Counted from the first letter of the stretch, positions 8,528 through 17,629 are shown. The stretch is 64,000 nucleotides of DNA from Mesorhizobium sp. YM1C-6-2 (GCF_003666685.1 NZ_RCIZ01000001.1:620001-684000); one strand, 5' to 3'. Numbers and translations are program-made. The notes: generated by a model from the letters alone, not told the origin.

Positions 8528-9487
8528 ATGACACTTTTCGGAAAACTGAGAAACGCTGCTGCGGCAGGCCTTGCACTGTCGGCGCTCGGCGCGATGCCGG
8601 CGTCCGCCCAGGACGAGGACATCAAGATCGGCATGGTGAACCTGTCGCTGTGCTGCGCCTATTTCGTCGGCATGGACGCCGCCGTGAAGGATGAGGCGAG
8701 CCACTTTTCCAACGTCAAGGTGCTGTCGACCGACGCCAAGGGCGACGTCGCCAAGCTGACCTCCGACGTCGAGGACCTGCTCAACCAGGACGTAGACGTG
8801 TTCATCATCTCCGGCGCCTGGATCGAGGCGGCTCCGGCCGCGCTGGAATCGATCAACCAGGCCGGCACGCCGATCGTCATGGTCGACCGCCTGCTCAAGG
8901 GCGGCGATTTCACCGCCTGGGTCGGCCCCGACAACCGCGTCATCGGCGAGGGCATCGGCGACTACATCGTCAAGCGCCTCGACGGCAAGGGCAAGGTGGC
9001 GGTCATCCGCGGCGGCCCGGCCGACAACACGATCGGCTCCAACCGCTCGGAAGGCGTGCAGTCCAAGTTCCAGGGCACCGGCATCGAGGCGGTCGTGGCG
9101 CCGGGCTGGGGTGAGTGGAGCGCCGACGGCGGGTTCACCCAGATGGAGGACCTGCTCTCCAAGAACGACGACCTCAACGCCGTGTTCTGCGAAAACGACT
9201 CCATGTGTCTCGGCGCGCAGAAGGCGATCGGCGACGCCGGCAAGGCCGAGCAGATCTTCATCACCTCGGTCGACGGCGAGATGGGCACGCTGAAGGAGAT
9301 CATGCGCGAGGGCTCGAACTACGGCGCCACCGGCCGCAACTCCTCCGACCAGATCGGCCGCGCCGGCTTCAACCGCGCCATGGCGATCGTCGCCGGTGGC
9401 TCGCCCGAAAAAGAGACCGCGCTGCCGTCGCCGATCATCACCAAGGACAACGCGATCAAGTTCTACGACGAAAATAGCAAGTTCTAG
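8528..9487 (+). CDS. Sugar ABC transporter substrate-binding protein (RbsB type, periplasmic)
   Basis: The 319-residue protein carries an N-terminal Sec signal peptide, with likely cleavage after ASA near residue 28, followed by a type I periplasmic-binding fold (family peripla_BP_4) with IKIGMVNLSLCCAYF at the mature start. ATG 8528 is chosen over upstream in-frame codons because GGGAGG lies just before it and it gives a clean signal peptide. It captures the substrate for the RbsA/RbsC pair. A very strong hairpin follows the stop by 8 bases. Confidence 0.92.
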   Translation: MTLFGKLRNAAAAGLALSALGAMPASAQDEDIKIGMVNLSLCCAYFVGMDAAVKDEASHFSNVKVLSTDAKGDVAKLTSDVEDLLNQDVDVFIISGAWIEAAPAALESINQAGTPIVMVDRLLKGGDFTAWVGPDNRVIGEGIGDYIVKRLDGKGKVAVIRGGPADNTIGSNRSEGVQSKFQGTGIEAVVAPGWGEWSADGGFTQMEDLLSKNDDLNAVFCENDSMCLGAQKAIGDAGKAEQIFITSVDGEMGTLKEIMREGSNYGATGRNSSDQIGRAGFNRAMAIVAGGSPEKETALPSPIITKDNAIKFYDENSKF

Positions 9488-9495
9488 CAACCGGC

Positions 9496-9538
9496 GGAGC
9501 CCGGGCCCGCTTTCTCGGCGGGCCCGGGCTCCGTTTCT
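9496..9538 (+). terminator. Strong intrinsic-type hairpin after the RbsB-type gene
   Basis: A perfect 15-base stem (9496-9510 with 9518-9532) has a 7-base loop and is followed by GTTTCT. It lies immediately behind the last gene of the aldehyde dehydrogenase/RbsABC operon and is the best terminator in the window. Confidence 0.8.
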
Positions 9539-9854
9539 GCCCGTCGGGCTTCGCACGGCCTGAAACGGGCATCTTCCGAATCCGGGCGCTGCTTGACTTT
9601 CCGTCTCCCAGCCCCCACCTTCGTCGCATGTCGACCAAGCGCCTCACTCTTCTGCTCAATCGGGTGTGCCCTATCGCGGGACACTAGCCCCCGGCCTGGT
9701 CGTGTCGCGCCCCGGCCGCGGGGTAGCGGCTTAAGTTTCCCGCCCCGCGGGATGACCCGCAAGCTGCACAGGGCGACATCAATTCCACAAACGAAATAGT
9801 CATGCCTGAGGCGCTGCTGCGCCTTCGGGGGACATCATAACGAGGAGGCCCGCA
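9539..9854. other. Intergenic stretch before the first Rnk-like gene
   Basis: No convincing gene lies here. A 12-codon ORF (9802-9840, ATG to TAA) ends 14 bases before the Rnk-like start and contains a small AGGCGC/GCGCCT hairpin. It could be a leader peptide, but it has no clear ribosome-binding site. CGAGGAGG at 9841-9848 is the ribosome-binding site of the next gene. Confidence 0.4.
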
Positions 9855-10301
9855 ATGGCTCCCCCCACCAAGAAACTACGCAAGCCCGCAATCACGATGA
9901 CCCGCTCCGATCAGGAGCGGCTGTCGCGCCTCGCGGAATCCTATTCCGAAAGAAACCCGGCCGTGGCGGAGCAACTCCTCGCGGAGCTCGACCGCGCCCG
10001 CGTCGTCGATGACGGGCGGATCGCCGCCGACGTTGTCCGCATGGGTTCGAGCCTGCGCTTCAAGACCGACGCCGGCGAGGATCGGAGCGTGACGCTCGTC
10101 TTCCCGGGCGAGGCCGATATCGCCGAAGGCAAGATCTCGATCCTCACGCCGATCGGGGCTGCTTTGATCGGCCTGTCGGCCGGCCAGTCGATCGACTGGA
10201 CTGCGCGCGACGGCCGCACCCACCAGCTTACGGTGGAAAGCGTCGGGCCGGTCGCCGCGGCGGTTCCTGATTCCGCGCAGACCGAACTGCGGACGGCGTG
10301 A
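9855..10301 (+). CDS. rnk: Rnk-like nucleoside diphosphate kinase regulator (GreA/GreB C-terminal domain)
   Basis: The 148-residue protein has a short helical N-terminal region (about residues 15-50) and a GreA/GreB-type C-terminal FKBP-like domain (VRMGSSLRFKT, then VTLVFPGEADI, ISILTPIGAALIGLSAGQ). That layout matches the Rnk family, which binds RNA polymerase near the secondary channel. The second Rnk-like gene lies 143 bases downstream on the same strand. It has a good ribosome-binding site (GAGGAGG). The symbol reflects family resemblance, and the physiological role here is inferred. Confidence 0.82.
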   Translation: MAPPTKKLRKPAITMTRSDQERLSRLAESYSERNPAVAEQLLAELDRARVVDDGRIAADVVRMGSSLRFKTDAGEDRSVTLVFPGEADIAEGKISILTPIGAALIGLSAGQSIDWTARDGRTHQLTVESVGPVAAAVPDSAQTELRTA

Positions 10302-10444
10302 CCATGAGCATGCCGCGTTGCCGCCTGTCGCTTTACGGAGGCTGTCTCCTCACAGGATCGTAGCCCCTGCGCCGCTTCGTGCGGCCAGGGGATTCTCCAT
10401 TCCGTTTCACTGCAACCGCTCCGGGCGAGCGATGGAGAACTGCG

Positions 10445-11002
10445 ATGCCGACCGAAACCTGCATACTGACGACCAAGGACTTCACCATTCTCGAAGTCAT
10501 GCGCGACCGCTGCCTCGGCACCGGCGACCCGCTGGCGCCCATCCTGAAGCGAAAGATCGAATCCGCCCTGGTGGTCTTTCGCGACGACGTTCCCGAGAAC
10601 GTCGCGACCTTGAGCAGCCGCGTGACCTTCAGCGTCGATGGACGCAAGTCTGACACGCGCGTGCTCTCGCACGACCAGATGAGCTCGGCTGTCGGGCTGT
10701 TCCTGTCGATCAACACGCCGCGCGGGCTCGGATTGCTCGGTCTCGCTGAAGGCCAGGAGTTCGCGCTGGTCAACGGCGATGGCATCGAGGAGCGAATGCT
10801 GCTCGAAAAGGTGCACTACCAGCCGGAAGCCGCCAAGCGCCAGAAGGATGCCATCGCCGCCGAGCAGTCCGCGTCGGTGAAGCTCAAGCCCGCGCTGAAG
10901 CTGATCCATGGTGCCCTCAACGACCGGCCCAAGCCGGTTTCTGCCAGCCCCGTTCCCGCCGATACCGACGGCTTCGACGATCCCGGTCCCTCGGCCGCGT
11001 GA
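10445..11002 (+). CDS. Diverged Rnk/GreA-C-like protein with basic C-terminal tail
   Basis: The 185-residue protein starts MPTETCILTTKDFTILEVM. ATG 10445 is chosen because GGAG lies about 7 bases upstream; an upstream in-frame ATG at 10379 would add 22 unlikely residues. Residues about 60-140 resemble the GreA/Rnk C-terminal domain (LSSRVTFSVDGR, GLLGLAEGQEFAL). The last 40 residues are rich in Lys, Pro and Asp and look disordered. It follows the canonical Rnk-like gene and is probably a paralogue. Function unknown; RNA polymerase binding is a reasonable guess. Confidence 0.72.
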   Translation: MPTETCILTTKDFTILEVMRDRCLGTGDPLAPILKRKIESALVVFRDDVPENVATLSSRVTFSVDGRKSDTRVLSHDQMSSAVGLFLSINTPRGLGLLGLAEGQEFALVNGDGIEERMLLEKVHYQPEAAKRQKDAIAAEQSASVKLKPALKLIHGALNDRPKPVSASPVPADTDGFDDPGPSAA

Positions 11003-11420
11003 GCCCGCGTCGGCGCTTCTCGGCGAACTCGGTCCGGCGGGCCTTCCCGAACCGGACGAGTTCGCGAGCGACACCCTGTCCCTTGACCGGTTCGTCACCT
11101 ACGGAATAGACGGGACGGGGCAGCCCCGAACGTCGTCTTGCGGTTCTTCAAGGCGAGGGGACATGGCCGCCCGCCGAGCTTTCGATGGCCTTCCGCCGGG
11201 ATCACGCTTCTCGGGCTGAGAGTCGGCGATGGGATGGGGCATGCCCGGTTCCAGCCTGCCGGCGCCTCTATGGGTGAAAGCCGAGGGTGCGGGTCGGCCG
11301 CAACGCGCGGGAAACGTGCGCTGCCTGGGCTTCCGCGCGTGAGGAATTCGCTTCTCCCGTTGGCGGATCATCATCGATAGCTTAAGGAATCGTTGACGCG
11401 TCGCAGCCACAAGGAGAGTG
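11003..11420. other. 418-base gap before the pha operon
   Basis: I see no supported gene. AAGGAG at 11411-11416 is the ribosome-binding site for phaAB. A TTGACG near 11391 is too close to the start codon to serve as its -35 element, so the pha promoter must lie further upstream and I cannot place it. Confidence 0.4.
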
Positions 11421-14315
11421 ATGGAGCTTTCGCCGCTATTTCTGATCCTCGCTTTGCCTTTCGTGGCCGGTCTCGCGGTGGTCCTGCTTCCGTCCGATTC
11501 GCGCGATCCCGCAACCTGGCTCGCCGGCATCACCACGCTGGCCTGCCTCGTGCTGACGGCCATCCTCTATCCATCCGTCGCCGACGGCGAGAGCGTCCGC
11601 TACCAGGTCGAATGGGTACCCTCGCTGGGTCTCGACTTCACGCTCAGGATGGACGGCTTCGCGTGGATTTTCTCCATGCTGGTGAGCGGCATCGGCTTTC
11701 TGGTCGTCATCTACACCCGCTACTACATCTCGCCCGAAGATCCCGTCCGCCGCTTCTACCTTTTCTTCCTGGCGTTTACCGGGTCGATGCTCGGCGTGAT
11801 CCTCTCGGGCAACCTCATCCTTCTGGTGGTGTTCTGGGAACTCACCAGCATCTTCTCCTTCCTGCTGATCGGCTACTGGCACCATAACCAGGCGGCGCGC
11901 GATGGCGCCCGTATGGCCCTGACCGTCACCGCGATTGGGGGCTTCGCGCTGCTGGCGGGGGTGCTTCTCGTCGGCCATATCGTCGGCAGCTACGATCTCG
12001 AGGAGGTGCTGAAGTCGGGCGACCTTATCCGTTCGCATGAACTCTATGTGCCGACGCTGGTCCTGATCCTGCTCGGCGCGCTGACCAAGAGCGCGCAGTT
12101 CCCGTTCCACTTCTGGCTGCCCAACGCGATGGCCGCGCCGACGCCGGTCTCGGCGTTCCTGCATTCCGCCACCATGGTGAAAGCCGGTGTCTTCCTCATG
12201 GCGCGGCTGTGGCCGGTGCTATCGGGCACGCCCGAATGGTTCATCATAGTGGGCCTCGCGGGAATGGCCTCGCTGGTGCTCGGCGCCTATCTCGCGATGT
12301 TCCAGCAGGACCTGAAGGGGCTGCTGGCCTATTCCACGATCAGCCATCTGGGACTGATCACGCTGCTGCTCAGCCTCGGCAGCCCGCTCGGCGCGGTGGC
12401 CGCCATCTTCCACATGCTCAACCACGCGACCTTCAAGGCCTCCTTGTTCATGGCTGCGGGCATCATCGACCACGAGGCCGGCACGCGGGACCTGCGGCGG
12501 CTGAGCGGGCTTTTCCGCTACATGCCGATCACCGGCACGCTGGCGACGGTCGCCAGCGCCGCCATGGCCGGCGTTCCGCTGCTGAACGGCTTCCTTTCCA
12601 AGGAGATGTTCTTCGCCGAGGCGGTCGAGACCCATGCCGACTCCTGGCTCGACACCGCCGCGCCCTATGCGGCCGTGCTCGGCAGCGCGCTCGCGGTGAC
12701 CTACTCCATCCGCCTCATCCATTCGATCTTCCTGGGTGCCCCGCCTGAGAGCTTCCCGCGCGAGCCGCACGAGCCGCCGTTCTGGATGCGCTTCCCGGTC
12801 ATGTTCCTGGTGATCGCCTGTCTGGTCGTCGGTATCATACCGGGCCTGACCATCGGTCCCTTCCTGCACACGGCCGTGTCGTCTGTGCTCGGCGCCGAGA
12901 CGCCCCAGTACAGCCTGGCGATCTGGCACGGCTTCAACCTTCCGCTGGTGATGAGCATCGTTGCGCTGGCGAGCGGCGCGCTCCTCTATCTCGTGGCGGG
13001 CGATTATCTCGAACGTTCCGAACGGCCCCTGCTTATTGGCCGGATCGACGGCTACCGTATCTTCGAACTCGTCATGGTCGCCATGTCCTGGCGGTGGGCG
13101 CGTCTCGTCGAGGGCATATTCGGCACGAGGCGCCTGCAGCCGCAGCTGCGCCTGGTCGTGGCGACGGCGATAATCGCTGCCGCCGTCCCGCTTTTTTATG
13201 CTGGCCTCGGCTTCGGCCAATACGGGATCGGGGTGACCGACCCCGCCTTTGTCGGGCTGTGGGTCGTCGGCATGATCTGCGCCGTCGCCGCCGCCTATCA
13301 GGCGAAATTCCATCGCCTCGCGGCTCTCGTCCTGATGGGAGGGACGGGCCTCGTCACCTGCATGACCTTCGTCTGGCTGTCGGCGCCGGACCTGGCGGCG
13401 ACGCAGCTCGTCGTCGAGATCGTCACCACCGTTCTCATCCTCTTGGGATTGCGGTGGCTGCCCAAGCGCACGCAGACCCTGGCCGAGCCGGATGGCGGTC
13501 TTGCCCGCCTGCGCCGCTTCCGCGACCTGGCGCTTGCGGTGATGGCCGGCGCCGGCATGGCGACGATCGCCTACGCCGTGCTGACCCGCGCGCCGCCTGA
13601 ATCGATCGCCAGCTTCTTCGTCGAGAAATCCTATGCCGAGGGTGGCGGGCGCAACATCGTCAACGTGATCCTCGTCGACTTCCGCGGTTTCGACACGCTG
13701 GGCGAGATCACGGTGCTAGGCATCGTCGCGCTGACGGTCTTCGCCCTCCTGCGCCGGTTCCGTCCGGCCCCCGACACCATCGAACGGCCTGAGCAGCAGC
13801 GCATCCAGCGCTCCTATGACGAAGCGGAGCCGGACCGGGAACCCGGCGCGACGGCGACCGACTATCTGTTCGTGCCCTCGGTGATCATGCAGTGGATGTT
13901 CCCCGTGATCATCGTGCTGGCGGCGTATCTTCTGCTGCGCGGCCACGACGCCCCCGGCGGCGGCTTCGCAGCGGGCGTGGCGATGGCCGCCGGATTCATC
14001 CTCCAGTACATGGCGGCGGGAACCGTCTGGGTGGAAGACCGGCTGCGCATTCTCCCCGTCGTCTGGATCGGCGGCGGCCTGCTGCTGGCGGCCTTGACCG
14101 GCACTGCTTCGATGCTGTTCGGCGATCCGTTCCTCACCTCGTATTTCCGCTACGCGGAGCTGCCCTTGGTCGGCAAGGTGCCGTTGGCGAGCGCTGCCCT
14201 TTTCGATCTCGGCGTGTTCGGTCTCGTGGTCGGCGCCACGGTGCTGATGCTCATCGCTCTCGCCCACCAGTCGATCCGCCGGCTGCGGGCCGCCCGCATC
14301 GAGGAGAACCCGTGA
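11421..14315 (+). CDS. phaAB: Monovalent cation/H+ antiporter subunit A/B fusion (PhaAB, MrpA+MrpB)
   Basis: The 964-residue membrane protein has more than twenty hydrophobic segments. Residues 1 to about 760 are MrpA-like: the key Glu140 in VVFWELTS and Lys223 in TKSAQFPFHFWLP match the proton-path residues of the family, and the HSATMVKAG motif follows. A C-terminal part (about 810-950, starting near VIMQWMFPVIIVLAAYLLLRG) corresponds to MrpB, fused as in the rhizobial Pha K+/H+ system. It is the main proton-translocating subunit of a multisubunit antiporter used in pH and salt adaptation. ATG 11421 fits AAGGAG better than the GTG at 11418. Confidence 0.95.
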   Translation: MELSPLFLILALPFVAGLAVVLLPSDSRDPATWLAGITTLACLVLTAILYPSVADGESVRYQVEWVPSLGLDFTLRMDGFAWIFSMLVSGIGFLVVIYTRYYISPEDPVRRFYLFFLAFTGSMLGVILSGNLILLVVFWELTSIFSFLLIGYWHHNQAARDGARMALTVTAIGGFALLAGVLLVGHIVGSYDLEEVLKSGDLIRSHELYVPTLVLILLGALTKSAQFPFHFWLPNAMAAPTPVSAFLHSATMVKAGVFLMARLWPVLSGTPEWFIIVGLAGMASLVLGAYLAMFQQDLKGLLAYSTISHLGLITLLLSLGSPLGAVAAIFHMLNHATFKASLFMAAGIIDHEAGTRDLRRLSGLFRYMPITGTLATVASAAMAGVPLLNGFLSKEMFFAEAVETHADSWLDTAAPYAAVLGSALAVTYSIRLIHSIFLGAPPESFPREPHEPPFWMRFPVMFLVIACLVVGIIPGLTIGPFLHTAVSSVLGAETPQYSLAIWHGFNLPLVMSIVALASGALLYLVAGDYLERSERPLLIGRIDGYRIFELVMVAMSWRWARLVEGIFGTRRLQPQLRLVVATAIIAAAVPLFYAGLGFGQYGIGVTDPAFVGLWVVGMICAVAAAYQAKFHRLAALVLMGGTGLVTCMTFVWLSAPDLAATQLVVEIVTTVLILLGLRWLPKRTQTLAEPDGGLARLRRFRDLALAVMAGAGMATIAYAVLTRAPPESIASFFVEKSYAEGGGRNIVNVILVDFRGFDTLGEITVLGIVALTVFALLRRFRPAPDTIERPEQQRIQRSYDEAEPDREPGATATDYLFVPSVIMQWMFPVIIVLAAYLLLRGHDAPGGGFAAGVAMAAGFILQYMAAGTVWVEDRLRILPVVWIGGGLLLAALTGTASMLFGDPFLTSYFRYAELPLVGKVPLASAALFDLGVFGLVVGATVLMLIALAHQSIRRLRAARIEENP

Positions 14316-14656
14316 TGGAACTCACGCTTTCCATCGCGATCGGCGTTCTCACCGGTTCGGGCGTCTGGCTGCTGCTGCGTCCGCGCACCTACCAGGTGAT
14401 CATCGGGCTTTCGCTGCTGTCCTATGCGGTCAACCTGTTCATCTTCAGCATGGGCCGCCTGCGCGTCGGCGCAGCACCCGTGCTCGGACCGGACGGCCTC
14501 GCCGATCCCGCGGGCTTCGCGGACCCGGTCCCGCAGGCGCTGGTCCTGACCGCCATCGTGATCGGCTTCGCGACGACTGCGCTGTTCCTGGTGGTGCTGC
14601 TCGCAGCGCGCGGGCTCACCGGCAGCGATCATGTCGACGGACGGGAATCTCGCTGA
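14315..14656 (+). CDS. phaC: Monovalent cation/H+ antiporter subunit C (PhaC, MrpC)
   Basis: The 113-residue protein has three hydrophobic segments and the NuoK-like MrpC pattern (YQVIIGLSLLSYAVNLFIFSMG, then a loop with PVPQALVLTAIVIGFA). The PQALVLTAIVI motif is diagnostic for this family. The start ATG shares one base with the phaAB stop and the gene ends one base into phaD, so the operon is translationally coupled. Upstream in-frame codons lie inside phaAB and are not used. Confidence 0.93.
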   Translation: MELTLSIAIGVLTGSGVWLLLRPRTYQVIIGLSLLSYAVNLFIFSMGRLRVGAAPVLGPDGLADPAGFADPVPQALVLTAIVIGFATTALFLVVLLAARGLTGSDHVDGRESR

Positions 14657-16299
14657 TGGATTGGTCCCGACACCTGCTCATCGTGCCGATCCTGCTGCCG
14701 CTGGTGACCGGAGCGGCGCTTCTCCTCATCGACGAGCTGCGGCATTCGCTGAAGGCGCTGATCAACCTGGCGTCGACCCTGATGCTCCTGGTCGTCGCGC
14801 TGGTGCTGATGCGCATCGCCGATGGCGTTCCCGATGGGAGCGAGGCGCTGTCCCTGTCCTACGCGATGGGGAACTGGCCGGCGCCTTTCGCCATCGTCCT
14901 CGTGCTCGATCGTCTGGCGGCGCTGATGCTCGTGCTCGCCGCGGTGGTGGCCGCCGCTGCGCTGGTCTTCTCGCTGGCCCGCTGGCACCGGGCCGGGCCG
15001 CATTTCCACACGCTCTTCCAGTTCCTGCTGATGGGGCTCGGCGGCGCGTTCCTGACCGGCGATCTGTTCAACCTCTTCGTCTTCTTCGAGGTCACGCTTG
15101 CGGCTTCCTACGGGCTGCTGCTGCATGGCTCCGGCGCGTTCCGCGTGCGCTCCGGCCTGCACTACATCGCGATCAATCTCGCCGCCTCGCTGCTCTTCCT
15201 TGTCGGCGTCAGCCTGATCTACGGCGTCGCCGGCACCCTCAACATGGCCGATCTCGCGGTACGACTGCCCGAGGTGGCCCCCCAGGACCGGATGCTGCTG
15301 CAGGCGGGCGCCGCGATCCTCGGCGTCGCGTTCCTGGTCAAGGCCGGCATGTGGCCGCTCTGCTTCTGGCTGCCTTCCGCCTACATGGCGGCCAGTGCCC
15401 CCGTCGCCGCGGTCTTCGTCCTGCTTACCAAGGTCGGCGTATACGTGCTCCTTCGCCTGACGCTCCTCCTCTTTGGCAGCGCGGCGGGCGAGCTGACCGG
15501 CTTCGGAGGCATGGTCCTGCTCTGGGGAGGGATGGCGACTGTCGCCTTCGCCACGGCCGGCGTGCTCGCCTCGCAGGCGATGGGCCGTCTCGCCGGCTAC
15601 AGCGTGCTCATCTCGTCGGGCACCTTTCTAGCGGCCGTCGGCATGGGCGACACGGCGGTTGTGTCCGGCGCTCTGTTCTATCTGGTCAGCTCCACCCTCA
15701 CCACCGCTGCGCTGTTCATGCTGATCGAGCTCGTCGAGCGCGCGCGCGAACCCGGCGCCGACCTGCTCACCGTCACTATGGAAGCCTATGGCGACGAGGT
15801 CGACGCGGAGGAAGACGACGAGGAGGAGGTCGGCGTGATCATGCCGGGCGCGCTCGCCGTCCTCGGCGTCTGCTTCGGCTGTCTCGCCCTGCTGCTCGCC
15901 GGCCTGCCGCCTTTGTCCGGATTCATCGCCAAGTTTGCCCTGCTGACGGCGATGATGAACCTGGACGGGCTGGGGAGCCCGACGGACATTCCGGCCCGCA
16001 CCTGGGTGCTGGTCGCACTCATCATCCTGTCGGGACTGGCTGCGCTGGTCGCCATGATGCGCACCGGCATCCGCACATTCTGGGCGCCGCTTGAGGTGAT
16101 CGTCCCGCGCGTCCTGGTGGTCGAGGTGGCGCCGGTCATGCTGCTGATCGGGCTCTGCCTCGCCTTGACCGTGCAGGGCGGGCCGATGATCCGCTACACA
16201 GAGGCGGCCGCGCGCTCCCTGCATGCTCCCGCGAGCTATATCGGCGGCGTCCTGCAGCCGGTTGCAGGACCGGCCGAAGCCGGGGCGGTCGCCAGATGA
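14656..16299 (+). CDS. phaD: Monovalent cation/H+ antiporter subunit D (PhaD, MrpD)
   Basis: The 547-residue membrane protein is related to NuoM/NuoN. The conserved Glu145 lies in FVFFEVTLAASYG and a Lys in LVKAGMWPLCFWLP, both proton-path positions in MrpD. A strongly acidic cytoplasmic-type insertion near residues 375-395 contains a run of Asp and Glu (EEDDEEE); it is longer than I would expect for MrpD and may be regulatory. It overlaps phaC by one base and phaE by four. Confidence 0.94.
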   Translation: MDWSRHLLIVPILLPLVTGAALLLIDELRHSLKALINLASTLMLLVVALVLMRIADGVPDGSEALSLSYAMGNWPAPFAIVLVLDRLAALMLVLAAVVAAAALVFSLARWHRAGPHFHTLFQFLLMGLGGAFLTGDLFNLFVFFEVTLAASYGLLLHGSGAFRVRSGLHYIAINLAASLLFLVGVSLIYGVAGTLNMADLAVRLPEVAPQDRMLLQAGAAILGVAFLVKAGMWPLCFWLPSAYMAASAPVAAVFVLLTKVGVYVLLRLTLLLFGSAAGELTGFGGMVLLWGGMATVAFATAGVLASQAMGRLAGYSVLISSGTFLAAVGMGDTAVVSGALFYLVSSTLTTAALFMLIELVERAREPGADLLTVTMEAYGDEVDAEEDDEEEVGVIMPGALAVLGVCFGCLALLLAGLPPLSGFIAKFALLTAMMNLDGLGSPTDIPARTWVLVALIILSGLAALVAMMRTGIRTFWAPLEVIVPRVLVVEVAPVMLLIGLCLALTVQGGPMIRYTEAAARSLHAPASYIGGVLQPVAGPAEAGAVAR

Positions 16300-16781
16300 G
16301 CCGGGTGCTACCCTATCCGCTGCTGACGGCATCCCTCATCGTGATGTGGATGATGCTCAACGCATTCTCGCTCGGCCATTTCCTGCTCGGGGCGGTGGTC
16401 GCCATCCTGGCGGGCCGCGCGATGGCCGCCCTGCAGCCCTCCAAGCCGAAGCTCAGGCGCTGGCAGCTCATCCCGTTCCTGATCGGCATCGTCCTGCTCG
16501 ACATCCTGCGCTCCAACATCGCGGTGGCGAGCATCATCCTGCAGGGCCGCCGGCGCGAACGGGTTGCTGGGTTCGTCGCCATACCGCTCGACCTGCGCGA
16601 CAGGACCGGGCTGGCGGTGCTGGCCTGCATCGTGACCAGCACGCCAGGCACCGCCTGGATCGAATACGGGGCGGATTCCGGCGTCCTGCTGATCCATGTG
16701 CTCGACCTGGTCGACGAGGAGGCATGGGTCACCCTCATCAAGACACGTTATGAGGCGATGCTGATGGAGATCTTCGAATGA
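16296..16781 (+). CDS. phaE: Monovalent cation/H+ antiporter subunit E (PhaE, MrpE)
   Basis: The 161-residue protein has two or three N-terminal membrane segments and a soluble C-terminal domain with the MrpE pattern (LDILRSNIAVASIIL, then GLAVLACIVTSTPGTAWIEY). The TPGT segment is characteristic. ATGA overlaps of four bases on both sides tie it to phaD and phaF. MrpE is required for assembly and activity of the complex in studied systems. Confidence 0.92.
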   Translation: MSRVLPYPLLTASLIVMWMMLNAFSLGHFLLGAVVAILAGRAMAALQPSKPKLRRWQLIPFLIGIVLLDILRSNIAVASIILQGRRRERVAGFVAIPLDLRDRTGLAVLACIVTSTPGTAWIEYGADSGVLLIHVLDLVDEEAWVTLIKTRYEAMLMEIFE

Positions 16782-17059
16782 GCGCCGCCATCCTCGTATG
16801 GTCGATCACCATCGCTCAGGCGATGCTGGTGATCGCCATGGCATGCTACACGTACCGGCTCGCCCGCGGGCCGCGCGCGCAGGACCGGGTCCTGTGCCTC
16901 GACGCCATGTATGTCTGCGCCATGCTGCTGGTGCTCACGATGGGCATCCGCACCGGCAGCTCGCTCTATTTCGAGGCGGCGCTGGCGATCGCGACCATCG
17001 GCTTCGTATCGAGCATCGCGCTCGCCAAGTTCCTCATGCGCGGAGAGGTCATCGAATGA
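16778..17059 (+). CDS. phaF: Monovalent cation/H+ antiporter subunit F (PhaF, MrpF)
   Basis: The 93-residue protein has three hydrophobic helices. The motif RGPRAQDRVLCLDAM between helices 1 and 2 is the conserved MrpF loop, with the Asp thought to matter for sodium or bile-salt efflux in homologues. ATGA overlaps link it to phaE and phaG. Confidence 0.92.
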   Translation: MSAAILVWSITIAQAMLVIAMACYTYRLARGPRAQDRVLCLDAMYVCAMLLVLTMGIRTGSSLYFEAALAIATIGFVSSIALAKFLMRGEVIE

Positions 17060-17460
17060 TGCACGCCGAGATGCTCCCCGCATGGGCTGCGCTGCTGACC
17101 GCGCTCCTGGTGCTGATCGGCGCCGGGCTTACGCTGTTCGGCGCTATCGGAACCCTGCGCTTCGCAACCTTCTTCGAGCGCGTCCACGCGCCGACGCTGG
17201 GCACGAGCTGGGGAACCGGCGCCATCGTGCTGGGATCGATCGTCTGCTTCTCGGTGCTGGGCTCGCGCCTCGTCGTGCACGAGATTCTGATCGGCGTGTT
17301 CATTACGGTCACCACGCCGGTCACGCTGATGCTGCTCGCCCGGGCCGTGCTCTATCGGGACCGCACCGAGGGCAACGCGGGTGTTCCCGCCCGGCTCGCC
17401 TCGCGAAGGGAACAGCAGGGCCGGACGGAAGCGGAAGACGGGGACGGCGACGCCCGGTGA
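17056..17460 (+). CDS. phaG: Monovalent cation/H+ antiporter subunit G (PhaG, MrpG)
   Basis: The 134-residue protein has three hydrophobic segments and the MrpG pattern (GAIGTLRFATFFERVHAPTLG, then GVFITVTTPVTLMLLARA). The first ATG at 17056 overlaps the phaF stop and a second ATG follows at once, so the protein begins MMHAEML. The last 30 residues are hydrophilic and rich in Arg, Glu and Asp. It is the last gene of the pha operon. No T-run terminator is obvious behind it. Confidence 0.92.
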   Translation: MMHAEMLPAWAALLTALLVLIGAGLTLFGAIGTLRFATFFERVHAPTLGTSWGTGAIVLGSIVCFSVLGSRLVVHEILIGVFITVTTPVTLMLLARAVLYRDRTEGNAGVPARLASRREQQGRTEAEDGDGDAR

Positions 17461-17503
17461 CCGGAGCGCCGCCGCCCGTTGGATGCCGTCGTCCGAAAAG
17501 CGC

Positions 17504-17629
17504 CTAGCGCCGCTTCGCCGGAGCGCCGGCCTGCGCGCTGAGCCCGGAGATGGTGGTAGCGGCCTGGACCTTACCCTCCTTGCTCTGCTTCGGCTTGCGC
17601 GCTTCTCGATTGCCTTTTCGCTTGGACAT
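17504..17629 (-). CDS. Small basic hypothetical protein (41 residues)
   Basis: This minus-strand ORF begins MSKRKGNREARKPKQSK, with AAGAAGGA about 9 bases upstream. It is strongly basic and has no hydrophobic segment. Short Lys-rich proteins of this look (MSKRKGNREAKKPK-type) are, to my recollection, common in Rhizobiales, which is why I accept it despite its size. An in-frame ATG 21 bases upstream would add MQEGKPE, but it would place the ribosome-binding site inside the gene. Function is unknown. It is convergent with phaG. Confidence 0.6.
   Translation of the reverse strand: MSKRKGNREARKPKQSKEGKVQAATTISGLSAQAGAPAKRR

Noticed and set aside
9593-9799. 68-codon open frame after the RbsB-type terminator
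   Set aside because: Pro/Arg-rich without a ribosome-binding site, and no recognisable sequence.
9802-9840. 12-codon leader-peptide candidate
   Set aside because: No ribosome-binding site and no run of regulatory codons; kept only as a note in the intergenic entry.
11391-11397. TTGACG as -35 of the pha promoter
   Set aside because: Only about 25 bases before the start codon; the -10 would fall in the ribosome-binding site.
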